Shown: positions 1 to 8,767 of the stretch, in pieces
Position numbering within the stretch: position 1 is the first letter of the stretch
Layout: every line of letters starts with the position of its first letter
From: Candidatus Thorarchaeota archaeon
GTDB taxonomy: Archaea > Asgardarchaeota > Thorarchaeia > Thorarchaeales > Thorarchaeaceae
Reading direction: 5' to 3'
DNA length: 61,586 nt
NCBI GenBank assembly: GCA_029855935.1
Contig: JAGSHN010000024.1
Span: forward strand, 1 to 61,586
Program-made: the position numbers and the translations under genes
Notes under the pieces: model-generated
Database searches by the model: none
Told to the model about the DNA's origin: nothing
Seen by the model: the letters and a program-made list of their open reading frames with translations, nothing else

Positions 1-682
1 CAAATATGTCGTGCGTGTCCTCTGTCACACGCCCCAGATCGTTGCTGTTTATTATCGGTGGGAGGCTCAGTGTCCGGCCTGCTGAGTCGACGAGGAGAGG
101 CCATCTCTTGTAGTCAGCTATGATATGCCCGTACTCAATCCCCTTCTCGTGTTTCTGCAATATCTCTGGACCACTCATCTCCGTCTCGGTGCCAAGAGGC
201 ACAAACCTGATCTTGTCCGGGCGCTCCGCTCGGTACACCACAGGGAACTTGATGTCCCTGTATACGTAGAGTCCAATGCTTGCCTTTCTCCTGTTCCTGC
301 CGTGTGTGGCCGTCAGAGACTCCTGAAGTCTCATATAGTCCTTGATTAGCGCGTCGGACATCTCGACGCCCTTGACCACGCCACAGGCGATGTACCTTCG
401 TATCTTCTCCAGTCCCCTCTGAACAATAATCTGCTTGCCGGACTTGCGCACAGGAAACACTGGCAGACCCGGCGCGATTCCGAGGAACGCCCTGACTGCT
501 CTCGCAATGCCCTCTTCCGAGAGCATATCCTGACGGTCGGGATTGATCTCGACCTCAATCAGGTCACCCTCCACTCTCTCGACCTCGGCCTTGAGAAGGA
601 AGAGCGTGTTCTCCAGCTCCTCAAGCGACATCTTTCGTCCTATGAGCCGTTCTAGGCCCTGAATGCTGCATTCGACAATCAT
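1..682 (-). CDS. pheT: Phenylalanyl-tRNA synthetase beta subunit (partial, 3' end outside window)
   Basis: This is the N-terminal 227 residues of the archaeal-type PheT, the large subunit of the (alpha-beta)2 enzyme that charges tRNA-Phe. Reading from the ATG at 682, the protein begins MIVECSIQGLERLIG and then carries the stretch EINPDRQDMLSEEGIARA, which is diagnostic of archaeal/eukaryal PheT. The rest, including the B3/B4 and catalytic-like domains, lies to the left of base 1. It starts 13 bases after the stop of pheS on the same strand, so the two subunits are co-transcribed, as is common in archaea. Confidence 0.95.
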   Translation of the reverse strand, partial: MIVECSIQGLERLIGRKMSLEELENTLFLLKAEVERVEGDLIEVEINPDRQDMLSEEGIARAVRAFLGIAPGLPVFPVRKSGKQIIVQRGLEKIRRYIACGVVKGVEMSDALIKDYMRLQESLTATHGRNRRKASIGLYVYRDIKFPVVYRAERPDKIRFVPLGTETEMSGPEILQKHEKGIEYGHIIADYKRWPLLVDSAGRTLSLPPIINSNDLGRVTEDTHDIF

Positions 683-695
683 CTGTCCTCTCACC

Positions 696-2210
696 TCATC
701 TCACAAAGTACTTTCTGCGGAGCCAGGTCAGGTCACGAGAGTATAGCTCCCTGATGTCCCCTATGTCCATCGCCGCCATGTACATTCTCCCGGCGCCGAG
801 TCCCCAGGCCAGCACTGTGTCCTTGATGCCAAGCGGGTAGGTCACCTCTGGCCTGAAGATGCCGCCGGGAGCCACCTCAATCCATCCCAGCGTCTCATGC
901 TTCGCATAGCCCTCTACACTCGGCTCCGTGAACGGGAACTGTCCGGGCTTGAACTTCATCTTCTTGATGCCGACCCTGCGGCAGATCTCCCTGATGTATC
1001 CCATCAGGTCGCGGAGGGTCAGTCCCTTGTCCCAGATTATGCCCTCGCACTGGTTGAACTCCTGTGCGTGCTTGGCGCTGAGCTTCTCCGCTCGGAAATT
1101 CCTGTCGATGATGAACATCTTGTGTGGCGGACTGTCGTGCGACCACAGGTATCTCATCGAGACAGGTGTAGTGTGAGATCGCAGGACGAGGCGCGTTGTG
1201 ATCTCGCGCGAGAATGGCGCTTGCCACCCTGTGGACCCAGTGTCGCCTCCGTTCTCGTGGACGGCCTTGACGGCTCTGTAGTGTTTCTCGTCTATGATGT
1301 CACCGTGGTCGTACGGCTCTGCAACGCGGAACTGGTCTTGGACCTCTCGGGCCACATGGTCCTGTGGGACAAAGAGCACGTCGTTGTTCCAGAACTCTGT
1401 CTCGACATAGGGGCCGAACCACTCTGTGAATCCAAGTCCTACCAGTATCTCCTTGAGCCAGTCGAGAAACTCCGCGTATGGATGCTTGCGCCCCAGATTT
1501 GCATAGGGCGGGACAATCTCCACATTGAAGGGTCGAAATGTCTTCCCCCTCCACTCGCCCGTTGCGAGCAACTCAGGTGTTAGCTCGACGAGCCCACCAG
1601 TCTCGCCGCTGAGGAGCTGTTCAATGGATTCCTTGTGTGCTTCGACCACACATGCTCGGAACACCTTCGTGACCACTGTCCGAACGAGTGTCCTGTCACG
1701 CGCCTGCTTGAGTCCCTCGGACAGGGACTCGGGCACCGACTCATCTCCCCTGGCGAGAGCTCTGAGGACTTCGGCCACCACGGAATCGGCACTCTTGGTC
1801 TTGGCTCTGAGGGTGGTCCGGCCCTCTTGTTTTGAGATATCGATCCAGCCGTTCCTACGGGCCCAGTTTATGGCAATGCCTCTCTCTCGCGGATTCAGGC
1901 CCGCAGCTTCAACAGCATCGTCGAGCGTGGCCTCCCCCCCAAGCTGAATCACAGCGTTGAGGAGCCGCTGCTCCGGTAGCCCCTTCTCGGCGTACGACCG
2001 TCCCTCTTCCGTCAACACGTGAGACTCAAGTTCATCAACGTGTATCTCCACAAGTCCTCGTTCCGCAAGTGCGTTGAGGATTGAAACGACGCGTTCGACC
2101 CTCTCGTTCAGGGAAACGGCCACCTCCTGCGCGGAAACTAGGCCCGAATGTTTCACGAGTTCTGCGAGAACAGTACGCTCTCCTTCTGTCAGCTGGATCT
2201 GGTCACTCAT
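696..2210 (-). CDS. pheS: Phenylalanyl-tRNA synthetase alpha subunit
   Basis: Catalytic subunit of phenylalanine-tRNA ligase, about 504 residues, close to the usual archaeal length. The N-terminal third is made of winged-helix repeats (tRNA-binding side). The C-terminal class II core is clear: motif 2 around residue 370 (RNFRAEKLSAKHAQEFNQCE) and motif 3 near residue 470 (GLGAGRMYMAAMDIGDIREL). I prefer the ATG at 2210 because GAGG lies just upstream and MSDQIQLTEGE resembles family N-termini; an ATG at 2234 would add eight residues. pheT follows directly. The gene diverges from aRF1. Confidence 0.96.
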   Translation of the reverse strand: MSDQIQLTEGERTVLAELVKHSGLVSAQEVAVSLNERVERVVSILNALAERGLVEIHVDELESHVLTEEGRSYAEKGLPEQRLLNAVIQLGGEATLDDAVEAAGLNPRERGIAINWARRNGWIDISKQEGRTTLRAKTKSADSVVAEVLRALARGDESVPESLSEGLKQARDRTLVRTVVTKVFRACVVEAHKESIEQLLSGETGGLVELTPELLATGEWRGKTFRPFNVEIVPPYANLGRKHPYAEFLDWLKEILVGLGFTEWFGPYVETEFWNNDVLFVPQDHVAREVQDQFRVAEPYDHGDIIDEKHYRAVKAVHENGGDTGSTGWQAPFSREITTRLVLRSHTTPVSMRYLWSHDSPPHKMFIIDRNFRAEKLSAKHAQEFNQCEGIIWDKGLTLRDLMGYIREICRRVGIKKMKFKPGQFPFTEPSVEGYAKHETLGWIEVAPGGIFRPEVTYPLGIKDTVLAWGLGAGRMYMAAMDIGDIRELYSRDLTWLRRKYFVR

Positions 2211-2425
2211 CGTCCTCAGAAACTCCTTCGTCATTGCAGGTGTTCAGGTGGGCAATCCCCGTGGAGCCTAACATGAACGGAGAAGTAACACGCCCAGTCA
2301 GTATGTAAATTGGCGGGGATCCATCCGTCCTTCACCTGCTCTTCGGACACGGCCGTCTCTCGCCCACCTTTTTAATCTGTCGCCTGTCTGGCTCCTCTTG
2401 CTGTAGTAGTGGTGGCCGTGTCGCA

Positions 2426-2436
2426 ATCTTAAAATA
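2426..2436 (+). promoter_or_regulatory. TATA-like element upstream of aRF1
   Basis: The AT-rich run atcttaaaata stands out in a GC-rich intergenic stretch and resembles an archaeal TATA box. It lies about 75 bases before the GTG of the release factor gene, implying a 45-50 base leader. The assignment rests on base composition and position only. Confidence 0.45.
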
Positions 2437-2508
2437 CGCCGCTCTTGCGCTTCTCGTGAGTCCTCGCTGCGGTCTCTCCTTCTGAGGTCGGCTACTCATG
2501 TCATATCC

Positions 2509-3606
2509 GTGTCAGGTGAGGCGAAGGAATTGAGCTTGGAAAGACATCAACTGAAGAAGAAGATACAACAACTAAAGGCACTGCAGGGGCGGCACAGTTC
2601 CTTCACTACGCTCTATATACCCCCTAGCAAGAGCCTGACAGATGTCATCAACTTCGTGAGGACCGAGCTCTCTGGAACAGACAACATCAAGAGCAAGACG
2701 AACCGAAAGAACGTTGCTGACAACCTCACTGCAATCCTCAGTGAGCTGACAAAGATCAAGCAGATTCCCAAGAATGGTATCGCCTTCTTCTTCGGCATTC
2801 AGGAGGAGGGCGGGTCGACAAAGGAGATTCGTGAGATCATAGTGCCCCCATCACCAATCACGCAGTTCCTGTACATCTGTGGTCGCGAGTTTGTGACCGA
2901 TGAGCTCGAAGAGATGGTGAAGCCGAAGAGCCTGATTGTGATTGTCCTGATAGAGGGCGGGAAGGTCGTGGTGGGTTATCTGCGAGGAAAGCACGTGGAG
3001 CTTGTCCGAGAGGAGGACTTCTACATCATGGGCAAGACGCGTGCCGGCGGTCAGTCCGCAAGAAGATATCAGCGCATCCGCGAGGAGAAGATGCAGGAGT
3101 TCTTCAAGCATGTGGCCAAGCTCTTGGCCGACCTGCTGCTTGACAACATTGACAGTGTCGATGCCATTGTCCTCGGCGGGAACACCATACGTGCTCAAGA
3201 GTTTCTTGAGAAGAGCGACCTCGACTACAGAATCCGGAAGAAGATTGCTGAGAGAATAATCCCGGTCAGCGTAGTCGACGAGACAGGACTCATGCAGGCG
3301 GTCAAGGAGGCCTCTCGAATCCTTCGCGACACAGAGATATACGAGGAGCGTGAGGCCTGGGAGAAGTTCATGGAGTCCCTGTTGAGAGGCGAGAACACGG
3401 TCACGTACGGTGAGAAAGAGGTGCTCTCGGCCCTACGCGAGGGGCGCGTGGAGACCGTGATGGTGGTGGAGGACAGTCCTCTCCTAGACGAGCTGGTCGA
3501 GGAGGTAAGCAAGTACGGTACTGAGCTGATGGTCTTCTCTTCCCAGACAGAGTCGGGCGCGCAGCTGAAGTCCTTCGGGGGTATCGCTGCCAGGCTCAGA
3601 TGGTAG
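2509..3606 (+). CDS. prf1: Peptide chain release factor aRF1, short form
   Basis: Translation termination factor that reads all three stop codons and triggers peptidyl-tRNA hydrolysis. The NIKS stop-codon motif is at about residue 60 (TDNIKSKTNRKNV) and the GGQ catalytic motif at about residue 180 (RAGGQSARRYQRIREEKMQ). It ends with the usual GGIAARLRW. At 365 residues it is roughly 50 shorter than the family's usual 410-430; the missing part is inside domain 3, where no Cys-rich minidomain is seen between YGEKEVLSAL and the C-terminus. The start is GTG; the nearby ATG at 2498 is out of frame. Confidence 0.96.
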   Translation: MSGEAKELSLERHQLKKKIQQLKALQGRHSSFTTLYIPPSKSLTDVINFVRTELSGTDNIKSKTNRKNVADNLTAILSELTKIKQIPKNGIAFFFGIQEEGGSTKEIREIIVPPSPITQFLYICGREFVTDELEEMVKPKSLIVIVLIEGGKVVVGYLRGKHVELVREEDFYIMGKTRAGGQSARRYQRIREEKMQEFFKHVAKLLADLLLDNIDSVDAIVLGGNTIRAQEFLEKSDLDYRIRKKIAERIIPVSVVDETGLMQAVKEASRILRDTEIYEEREAWEKFMESLLRGENTVTYGEKEVLSALREGRVETVMVVEDSPLLDELVEEVSKYGTELMVFSSQTESGAQLKSFGGIAARLRW

Positions 3607-3621
3607 ACACTGCCAGATTCT

Positions 3622-4035
3622 TCATTCTCTCGGTGGCCGAGGAAGACTCACTGCCGTCTCGAGGTCGACGATCCAGCGGTCGAGCTCATGACTGATTGAT
3701 TGGACGTATTCGGCGAGACTCTCAAAGTACCTATGAAGATGCGATTGCGTCGATGACTTGTACTTCTCTCTGTAGTCCTTCACACGCTGGGGGAGCCCGA
3801 TTGTCCATCTGCTCAGTGTTGCAGTCAATGTCCGATCGTCGATGAGTCTCCGTGCGGTCCTGGAGCTTCTCGCAAGCTCGATCATCCTCTCAAGCTGGTC
3901 CTGCATTCGAATCAGGCCTGCCACGAGCTGCTTCGAGTCGCTCTTCGTGTCGGCATCGCGAGCAGTGTAATAGACGTGTTTGAGGTGGCGCTTGCAGTTG
4001 CCCACCTCTCTCAGAAAGCCTGTGATGGCCTGCAT
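3622..4035 (-). CDS. Hypothetical helical protein
   Basis: A 137-residue protein rich in charged helices (for example IRMQDQLERMIELARSSR). No signal peptide, membrane segment or known motif is visible, and I do not recognise the family. It is the third gene of a run that starts with the split Cas4-like pair at 4991, with 45 bases between it and the nuclease gene, so it may be co-transcribed. It converges with aRF1, the stops being 15 bases apart. Confidence 0.65.
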   Translation of the reverse strand: MQAITGFLREVGNCKRHLKHVYYTARDADTKSDSKQLVAGLIRMQDQLERMIELARSSRTARRLIDDRTLTATLSRWTIGLPQRVKDYREKYKSSTQSHLHRYFESLAEYVQSISHELDRWIVDLETAVSLPRPPRE

Positions 4036-4080
4036 ATCTGAGGGCTTGCAGGATCACATCATTACTCTTTGTATCACTTC

Positions 4081-4728
4081 TCATCTTGACACGGAGTGCG
4101 GACAGATGTCCGCAGAGAAGGGGCAACGTCCGCATCTGTCGCGACGCGAGGCGGGTCTTGCGTCTCTCTGGCCCCTCCAGTAGCCCTCCATCGCCTTGAG
4201 TTTCCGTTCTGTGAGAGCTCTGTCGTATCTTGCTGTACTGACCCTGGCCTTTCCGCAGGAGATGCAGTGCTGAAGGTCCCTGTTTCTACACCTCTCCGCA
4301 TTTGTCTGGGCACAGTACACCACGACGGCAAGTGCATTGTCACATTGCAGTCCCATCTCCTCAAGCGCGAGGGCGTAGAGCGAGGCCTGGAAGAGGTCCT
4401 CACTATGGGCTGTCCTGGGGACCTGCACGCGAGGGAACTTCATCTCAATGACAGCATCAAGAGTCAATGCAGCCCCCTTCGACACAACGATATGGTCGGC
4501 TCTTCCGACATAGCCCCACCTTCGCGACTCAACACTCAACTCGCTGAGCACGTATCGCCCTGCTAGTGTCTTCGGGTCAGCCAGACTTCTCAGCCCTCCT
4601 CTCAACGGCGTAGCGCCCGTGAGAAGTTTGCTCAGTCCGATGTATTCTCTGGCAATAGCAACAACGACGAGCAACAGGAACGTGATGAGCAGAAGGAGCG
4701 GGAACACACCGTCGGCTAGTGGCGTCAT
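4081..4728 (-). CDS. Cas4/Dna2-like PD-(D/E)XK nuclease, C-terminal catalytic part with N-terminal TM
   Basis: The protein (215 residues) opens with a membrane helix (about residues 9-27). It then shows the core of a Cas4-type nuclease: GRADH with D78, the E95-x-K97 pair in VIEMKF, Q114 in the following helix, and a C-terminal CxxC-x6-C cluster (C199, C202, C209) like the Fe-S ligands of Cas4/AddB. The fourth ligand and the GxxLH motif, normally in the N-terminal part of the same chain, are in the preceding ORF. Start ATG and the upstream stop overlap as ATGA, suggesting coupled translation. No cas genes are nearby, so a repair or DNA-end-processing role is more likely than CRISPR adaptation. 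Confidence 0.8.
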   Translation of the reverse strand: MTPLADGVFPLLLLITFLLLVVVAIAREYIGLSKLLTGATPLRGGLRSLADPKTLAGRYVLSELSVESRRWGYVGRADHIVVSKGAALTLDAVIEMKFPRVQVPRTAHSEDLFQASLYALALEEMGLQCDNALAVVVYCAQTNAERCRNRDLQHCISCGKARVSTARYDRALTERKLKAMEGYWRGQRDARPASRRDRCGRCPFSADICPHSVSR

Positions 4729-4991
4729 CCTGCAGGCCCCCAGAGGTATAACAGCACGAGCAGGATGAGCGTGACGAGAATTACGATGGCAATATTGCTC
4801 ATTGTGCCTCTGCGTCGTCTGTCCGCCGGGCGAATCTCTCTGTGGAGACGCGTCCCGACAAGGGCCTCCCTAGTGGCCTCCGTCCGGATGATCTTGTCGA
4901 GATACAGGAAGTACTCACAGAAGTATTGCTGTTTCAGCTCTGAGACCGTTCTGGTCCTGCCCGAATGGGCGTCAGCCGTCCTACGAGTCAT
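4725..4991 (-). CDS. Cas4-like nuclease, N-terminal part with C-terminal TM
   Basis: An 88-residue ORF that looks like the front of a Cas4-family nuclease: VSELKQQYFCEYFLYLDKI supplies the first Fe-S cysteine (C25) and ALVGTRLH the conserved GxxLH histidine (H50). It ends with a membrane helix (about 66-84) where Cas4 would continue into the PD-(D/E)XK core. The next ORF starts with a second TM and contains that core. The two TMs would form a hairpin if the chains were one. This is either a real split gene with coupled translation, a programmed frameshift or a sequencing error. Confidence 0.7.
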   Translation of the reverse strand: MTRRTADAHSGRTRTVSELKQQYFCEYFLYLDKIIRTEATREALVGTRLHREIRPADRRRRGTMSNIAIVILVTLILLVLLYLWGPAG

Positions 4992-5012
4992 CTCGATACG
5001 ACGTTTGCACAG

Positions 5013-5024
5013 CCTCTTTTAGCC
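5013..5024 (-). promoter_or_regulatory. TATA-like element for the split Cas4-like genes
   Basis: On the minus strand the bases read ggctaaaagagg, about 25-30 bases before the ATG at 4991. That spacing fits a leaderless archaeal transcript. Confidence 0.45.
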
Positions 5025-5145
5025 ACCACTCATCGGTGCAAAGTGTGTCTCCGCGCCGCCGATAGCGTCCGTCCTAGTTTTGTTTATATCCCGATGTGTG
5101 AACGCCGCCCACGTGGGACACTTGTCCGAGAGTCCTTCGGAGCTT

Positions 5146-5156
5146 CATTTATATTG
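5146..5156 (+). promoter_or_regulatory. TATA-like element
   Basis: The run catttatattg lies about 50 bases before the ATG at 5203, with a purine-rich ribosome-binding stretch (ggaaagga) between them. Confidence 0.5.
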
Positions 5157-5202
5157 AAGGGGCGAGATGTCGCCATGGAGTGTCCCGTTCCTGGAAAGGA
5201 AC

Positions 5203-5646
5203 ATGCTGGTGAAGATGATAATGACCGAGGAGAATGCATACGAGGGTGCAACAGCGGGTAGGTTGCTGGACTTCACGGACTCGAACACGATTGAGTTCCC
5301 TGAGTCCTTCAAGGCGGCTCTCGGGACCGACCGTGCACTGATGGTTCTCGTCTACAAGGACAAGCAGGTCCGCATCTTTCCTCTTGAGAGTGATGAGGTC
5401 TATTATCTCAGTATAGTCATAGGGAGACTCACGAACGATTTCCTGACACAGCTGTCAAGAACCTTCAAGGACTACGGTCTTGTCGATCTGTTGTATTCAA
5501 CGGGAGTCTGCCTCCGTGGCACCAAATGCTACTATGAGTGCTACTTCGCTCCACACCAGCTCACAGGTTCCTCCGACGATCTCGGTAGAGCGCTCAACTC
5601 CCTCGACGGAGTCGTGTCTGTGGTCATCGAACCCGTGAAGACATAG
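5203..5646 (+). CDS. Possible AbrB-like/ACT-like small regulator
   Basis: A 147-residue protein of uncertain function. The N-terminal part (TIEFPESFKAALG ... VYKDKQVRIFPL) resembles the swapped-hairpin AbrB/MazE pattern. The C-terminal part (ALNSLDGVVSVVIEPV) resembles the end of an ACT domain. Both are weak matches made by eye. I placed the start at the ATG at 5203 because GGAAAGGA lies three bases upstream and the TATA-like box is 50 bases before; upstream in-frame ATG 5167 lacks this. It is followed by the DedA-like gene on the same strand. Confidence 0.65.
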   Translation: MLVKMIMTEENAYEGATAGRLLDFTDSNTIEFPESFKAALGTDRALMVLVYKDKQVRIFPLESDEVYYLSIVIGRLTNDFLTQLSRTFKDYGLVDLLYSTGVCLRGTKCYYECYFAPHQLTGSSDDLGRALNSLDGVVSVVIEPVKT

Positions 5647-5754
5647 AAGCCTTGAAATGGCTGGCGATACAGGCCCAACACCCAGGCCGTGCCCCGAACC
5701 ATCGTGGTGGTTTCCCTCGCAGCGTACGTACATCAGCATAACGGTGGATCTACA

Positions 5755-6414
5755 ATGCAGGATCTTCTCCAGTTCGTCACCGACCTTATTCTTCAGGGGT
5801 ACCTTGGTCTGTTTCTTGCCTGCTTTCTCATCAATATGATACCCTTTCTTAGTCCCAGCAACATGGTACTTGCTGGTGTCGCATCTCTGTTGCTCCCGTG
5901 GATGAACTGGGTCTTGGTCGGCATCACAGTGGCCGTGGCTGCCACGCTTGCAAAACTCATCCACTACTTTGTGGTCCGTGGGTCCAGAATTGTTCTGTCG
6001 GAGGAGCGTCTTGCTGCACTCGAGTCGGAACGCGAGCGGGTGAACAAGTGGGGCGCCCTCGCACTCTTCATAGCTGCAGCCTCTCCGGTCCCTGACGACC
6101 CGTTGATAGTGTACGTTGGGCTGACACGATACAGCGTCAGCAAGTTCCTGTTCTTCTACTTCACCGGAAAAGTCTTGGTCACACTGGCAGGCGCGCTGAT
6201 TGGGTACACAGTTGGAGGCTACTTCGAGTCAATGCCCATAGTTGTTGCGTCGATTGCACTGACGGCTCTCATAACGGGCTACCTCTTCAAGCGTAAGACT
6301 GAGAAGGACGAGTCAGATCTCCTTCAGGACATCCTTGAGGAGGAGATCCGGCACTCTCACGACGATGGCGAGGCGAGAAATTCCGCTAGTGACCCCCATC
6401 GCCGAGAATGGTGA
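5755..6414 (+). CDS. DedA/VTT-family membrane protein
   Basis: A polytopic membrane protein of 219 residues. The region ASPVPDDPLIVYVGLTRYS followed by a glycine in the next helix matches the VTT (SNARE-associated/DedA) fold, whose members are linked to lipid scrambling or transport across the membrane. About five hydrophobic segments are visible, with a charged cytoplasmic tail (KRKTEKDESDLLQDILEEE). The start ATG at 5755 avoids an unlikely 22-residue extension. The substrate is unknown. Confidence 0.75.
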   Translation: MQDLLQFVTDLILQGYLGLFLACFLINMIPFLSPSNMVLAGVASLLLPWMNWVLVGITVAVAATLAKLIHYFVVRGSRIVLSEERLAALESERERVNKWGALALFIAAASPVPDDPLIVYVGLTRYSVSKFLFFYFTGKVLVTLAGALIGYTVGGYFESMPIVVASIALTALITGYLFKRKTEKDESDLLQDILEEEIRHSHDDGEARNSASDPHRREW

Positions 6415-6418
6415 GAAC

Positions 6419-6499
6419 CAGCAGGACATCGGTGGAGCGCTGTGAGCCTCGCCGCGGGGAACGCAGGTTCTGCAGCCGATTGTGGAGTCCGTCCTGCTG
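6419..6499 (+). other. Long imperfect stem-loop after the DedA-like gene
   Basis: The 9-base arms cagcaggac (6419-6427) and gtcctgctg (6491-6499) are perfectly complementary. The next bases inward, atcgg (428-432) and ccgat (476-480), also pair across an asymmetric bulge. A pyrimidine-rich run with tttt follows. It could be a 3' structure or terminator of the preceding gene. Confidence 0.4.
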
Positions 6500-6617
6500 C
6501 GGCTCCTCTGTTTTCTGTCTCGTGGTATCTGTACAGACGATGAACAACAATCGGTGCATGACCGCACAATTCATAAGAACCGTACCGAGAACTCCGCTAT
6601 GATTCAGGTGGCGTAGG

Positions 6618-7013
6618 ATGCCGGGTGTCAAGACTACCGAGGTCGAATGTGAAAAATGCGGTCACAGGTTCGAGGCCACCGTCATCGACCACGTGGATCT
6701 CACGGAGGACCGCGACCTGCTGAAGAAGGTCAAGAGTGGCAAGGTGAACCGAGTTCAGTGTCCGAAGTGCAAGAAGGTGATGTTCCTGCAACGCAGCATC
6801 GTCATCAACTTCGAACCGGAGAGTCTGATTGTCCTCTACGACCCCGCCGCCACGGACTCCGAGCGCCGGGAGGAGTTGGAGCGCGACTACAAGACAGTGG
6901 TCACATACAATGAGGTCCTTGAGGAGATAGGCGAGGAGATCGACTTCCGAATCATCTCGGATCTCACCGAGTTGAAAAAGCTGGTCACAACCTACGAGAA
7001 GAATCACAGCTGA
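6618..7013 (+). CDS. CpXC-domain zinc protein
   Basis: A 131-residue protein with two Cys pairs, CEKCGHRF near residue 11 and CPKCKKVMF near residue 55, separated by a basic segment. The arrangement, with LKKVKSGKVNRVQCPKC, matches CpXC-domain proteins, which are widespread and of unknown biochemical role. The acidic C-terminal half contains a stretch with a helical look (ERREELERDYKTVV). It stands alone on the plus strand, converging with the inositol-phosphate synthase gene. Confidence 0.8.
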   Translation: MPGVKTTEVECEKCGHRFEATVIDHVDLTEDRDLLKKVKSGKVNRVQCPKCKKVMFLQRSIVINFEPESLIVLYDPAATDSERREELERDYKTVVTYNEVLEEIGEEIDFRIISDLTELKKLVTTYEKNHS

Positions 7014-7242
7014 GCTAGCGTCCCGTCCTCTCCCAAAGGCTTTCGTGGGACAAGTTGTTTCGTTATGTGACCCCAGGTAGAAGTTCCGTGCTGGGCGGTG
7101 TCTGACGAACTGGAAGACTAACGTTATGGGGAAGACAAGGCCTTGAGGCGGCCCTGGAGAGCACATTCCTGTGGCTCGCCAGGACCGCGCGTGCCGTCAG
7201 TGGTCCTGCACTGGACTTGGCACACAGGCTACGGAGTGTGTA

Positions 7243-8310
7243 CTATGAGCGTCTCTTGCCGAGCAGGAACTCTTCCACCCACCGTTCGGCCTTGTACATA
7301 GTCGTGCTCTTCGGGGGCATCTTGAACCCATAGGCAGAGATGGACTCAAGAGCACCGCCTATTCCTCTCTTGAGCGCGAGCTTTGCGCCTCGAATCACGT
7401 CAAGGAGGATTGGCCCAGCGTTCGGTCCGTCGGTGACCTCCATCCGAATGTCTATCACCACTGGTGCGCCACCGAACTGTTTGCCACGCACGTAGAAATA
7501 AGACTCCCTGCCGTTCTTCAGGAACGGCACATAGTCAGAGGAGCCTGCAACGAGCGGGGCCTCATACGGCAGGTCCTGACCGATGGCTCTTGTCTTGACC
7601 TCTCGCTTCCTCATTCTGCCACGGTAGTGTGAGTCGAGGGACTCAGCCCCTCCGCCGACATCCAGCTGGTAGCTCTTTTCGACCCTGACGCCCCTTGCAA
7701 CGAGGAGTTGAAGCAGATTCCTGTGGAGAATGGTGGAACCAAGCTGGTCCTGCAGATCATCGCCAACCAGCGGGAGCCCTCTCTCCTCGAACTTCTTTGC
7801 CCATTCGACATCGGATGCGACTGGAATCGGTGTCGCATTGACAAAGGCGCATCCGGCCTCAAGCGCCGCCTGCGCATAGAATGCCGTTGCCTTCTCAGAG
7901 GATCCGGGGATGAGGTTGAGTACAATCTCTGCGCCTGAGTCCTTCAGCGCCTGCACCACATCCACCTCTGGTTCGTCTGAGATCTTGACAATCGCCTTGA
8001 GGAGGTCGTCGACTCCATCGAGAACAGGTCCTCTCAGAACAGTCACTCCTGTCTTCGGGACATCAGCAAAGCGCATCACGTTGTTTGGCTCCGCAAAGAT
8101 TGCATCTGCGAGGTCCTTGCCGACCTTCGACTCTGCAACGTCAAAGGCGGCCACAAACTCTATGTCGCTGACGTGATAGCCTGCAAAGTCCGGATGGCTC
8201 AGCCCTATCACGTCATCATTCATTTTGGCATCCTTATAGTACTCGACCCCCTGCACGAGGGCACTCGCGCAGTTTCCGATGCCTACAAGGGCTACCTTGA
8301 TTGAGTTCAC
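7243..8310 (-). CDS. ino1: Myo-inositol-1-phosphate synthase
   Basis: Converts glucose-6-phosphate to 1L-myo-inositol-1-phosphate with NAD as a recycled cofactor, the first step to inositol phospholipids or inositol-based solutes in archaea. The 355-residue protein starts with a Rossmann loop (VALVGIGNCASALVQG). It carries the family stretches NATPIPVASDVEWAKKFEE, GDDLQDQLGSTILHR and the DVGGG segment. I chose GTG at 8310 because GAGGTG is six bases upstream; GTG at 8319 would overlap that site. Confidence 0.93.
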   Translation of the reverse strand: MNSIKVALVGIGNCASALVQGVEYYKDAKMNDDVIGLSHPDFAGYHVSDIEFVAAFDVAESKVGKDLADAIFAEPNNVMRFADVPKTGVTVLRGPVLDGVDDLLKAIVKISDEPEVDVVQALKDSGAEIVLNLIPGSSEKATAFYAQAALEAGCAFVNATPIPVASDVEWAKKFEERGLPLVGDDLQDQLGSTILHRNLLQLLVARGVRVEKSYQLDVGGGAESLDSHYRGRMRKREVKTRAIGQDLPYEAPLVAGSSDYVPFLKNGRESYFYVRGKQFGGAPVVIDIRMEVTDGPNAGPILLDVIRGAKLALKRGIGGALESISAYGFKMPPKSTTMYKAERWVEEFLLGKRRS

Positions 8311-8357
8311 TGGCTTCACCTCAGGCTCTTTCGACCCTGACCCGCTTCTGCTGGTGA

Positions 8358-8368
8358 CCTTATAAGTT
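8358..8368 (-). promoter_or_regulatory. TATA-like element for ino1
   Basis: Reads aacttataagg on the minus strand, about 50 bases upstream of the chosen GTG, leaving a leader of about 25 bases that includes the GAGGTG ribosome-binding site. Confidence 0.55.
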
Positions 8369-8757
8369 CTATGGCCATAGAATAGTGGACCTATGGCACG
8401 TAATCCTTATCTGTGTTCGGGCCCCCCTATATTCTGGACGGCGGACAGACTCTGAACGTATGTGGCCTTTCAGGGTGGTGGCCACGTCTTTCGTGACTAG
8501 TGCACCGATCCGAATGTCCTGCAGAAGGAGATTCGGCTCTCACCCAAGGGGTTCAGAGAGAAGGTGCAACAGGCGCGAGGTGTGGAGAAAGTCACGTTCA
8601 CGATGAAGAGAGTACGAGTCCAAGAGCCTGTGGGCAAGATTCGTATGTCTGTCCCCGTCCACCTCTTGTTGTCTACTGACAATCTCCTACCTCTCGCTCT
8701 CTGTACCCGCCCTCTGCCATTGTCGGAGATTGTGCTGCAGGTATGAGCGGGCCCATA

Positions 8758-8767
8758 AGCTTAAACG
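8758..8767 (+). promoter_or_regulatory. TATA-like element for SSB-like gene
   Basis: The run agcttaaacg is the only AT-rich box in this stretch. It would give a leader of about 110 bases before the ATG at 8904. Confidence 0.4.

Noticed and set aside
897-1583. A 228-codon plus-strand ORF
   Set aside because: Lies wholly inside pheS on the opposite strand, whose motifs are unambiguous.
4081-4991. CRISPR-associated cas4 of a CRISPR locus
   Set aside because: No repeat array and no cas1, cas2 or effector gene occur in the window; the protein is Cas4-like in sequence only.
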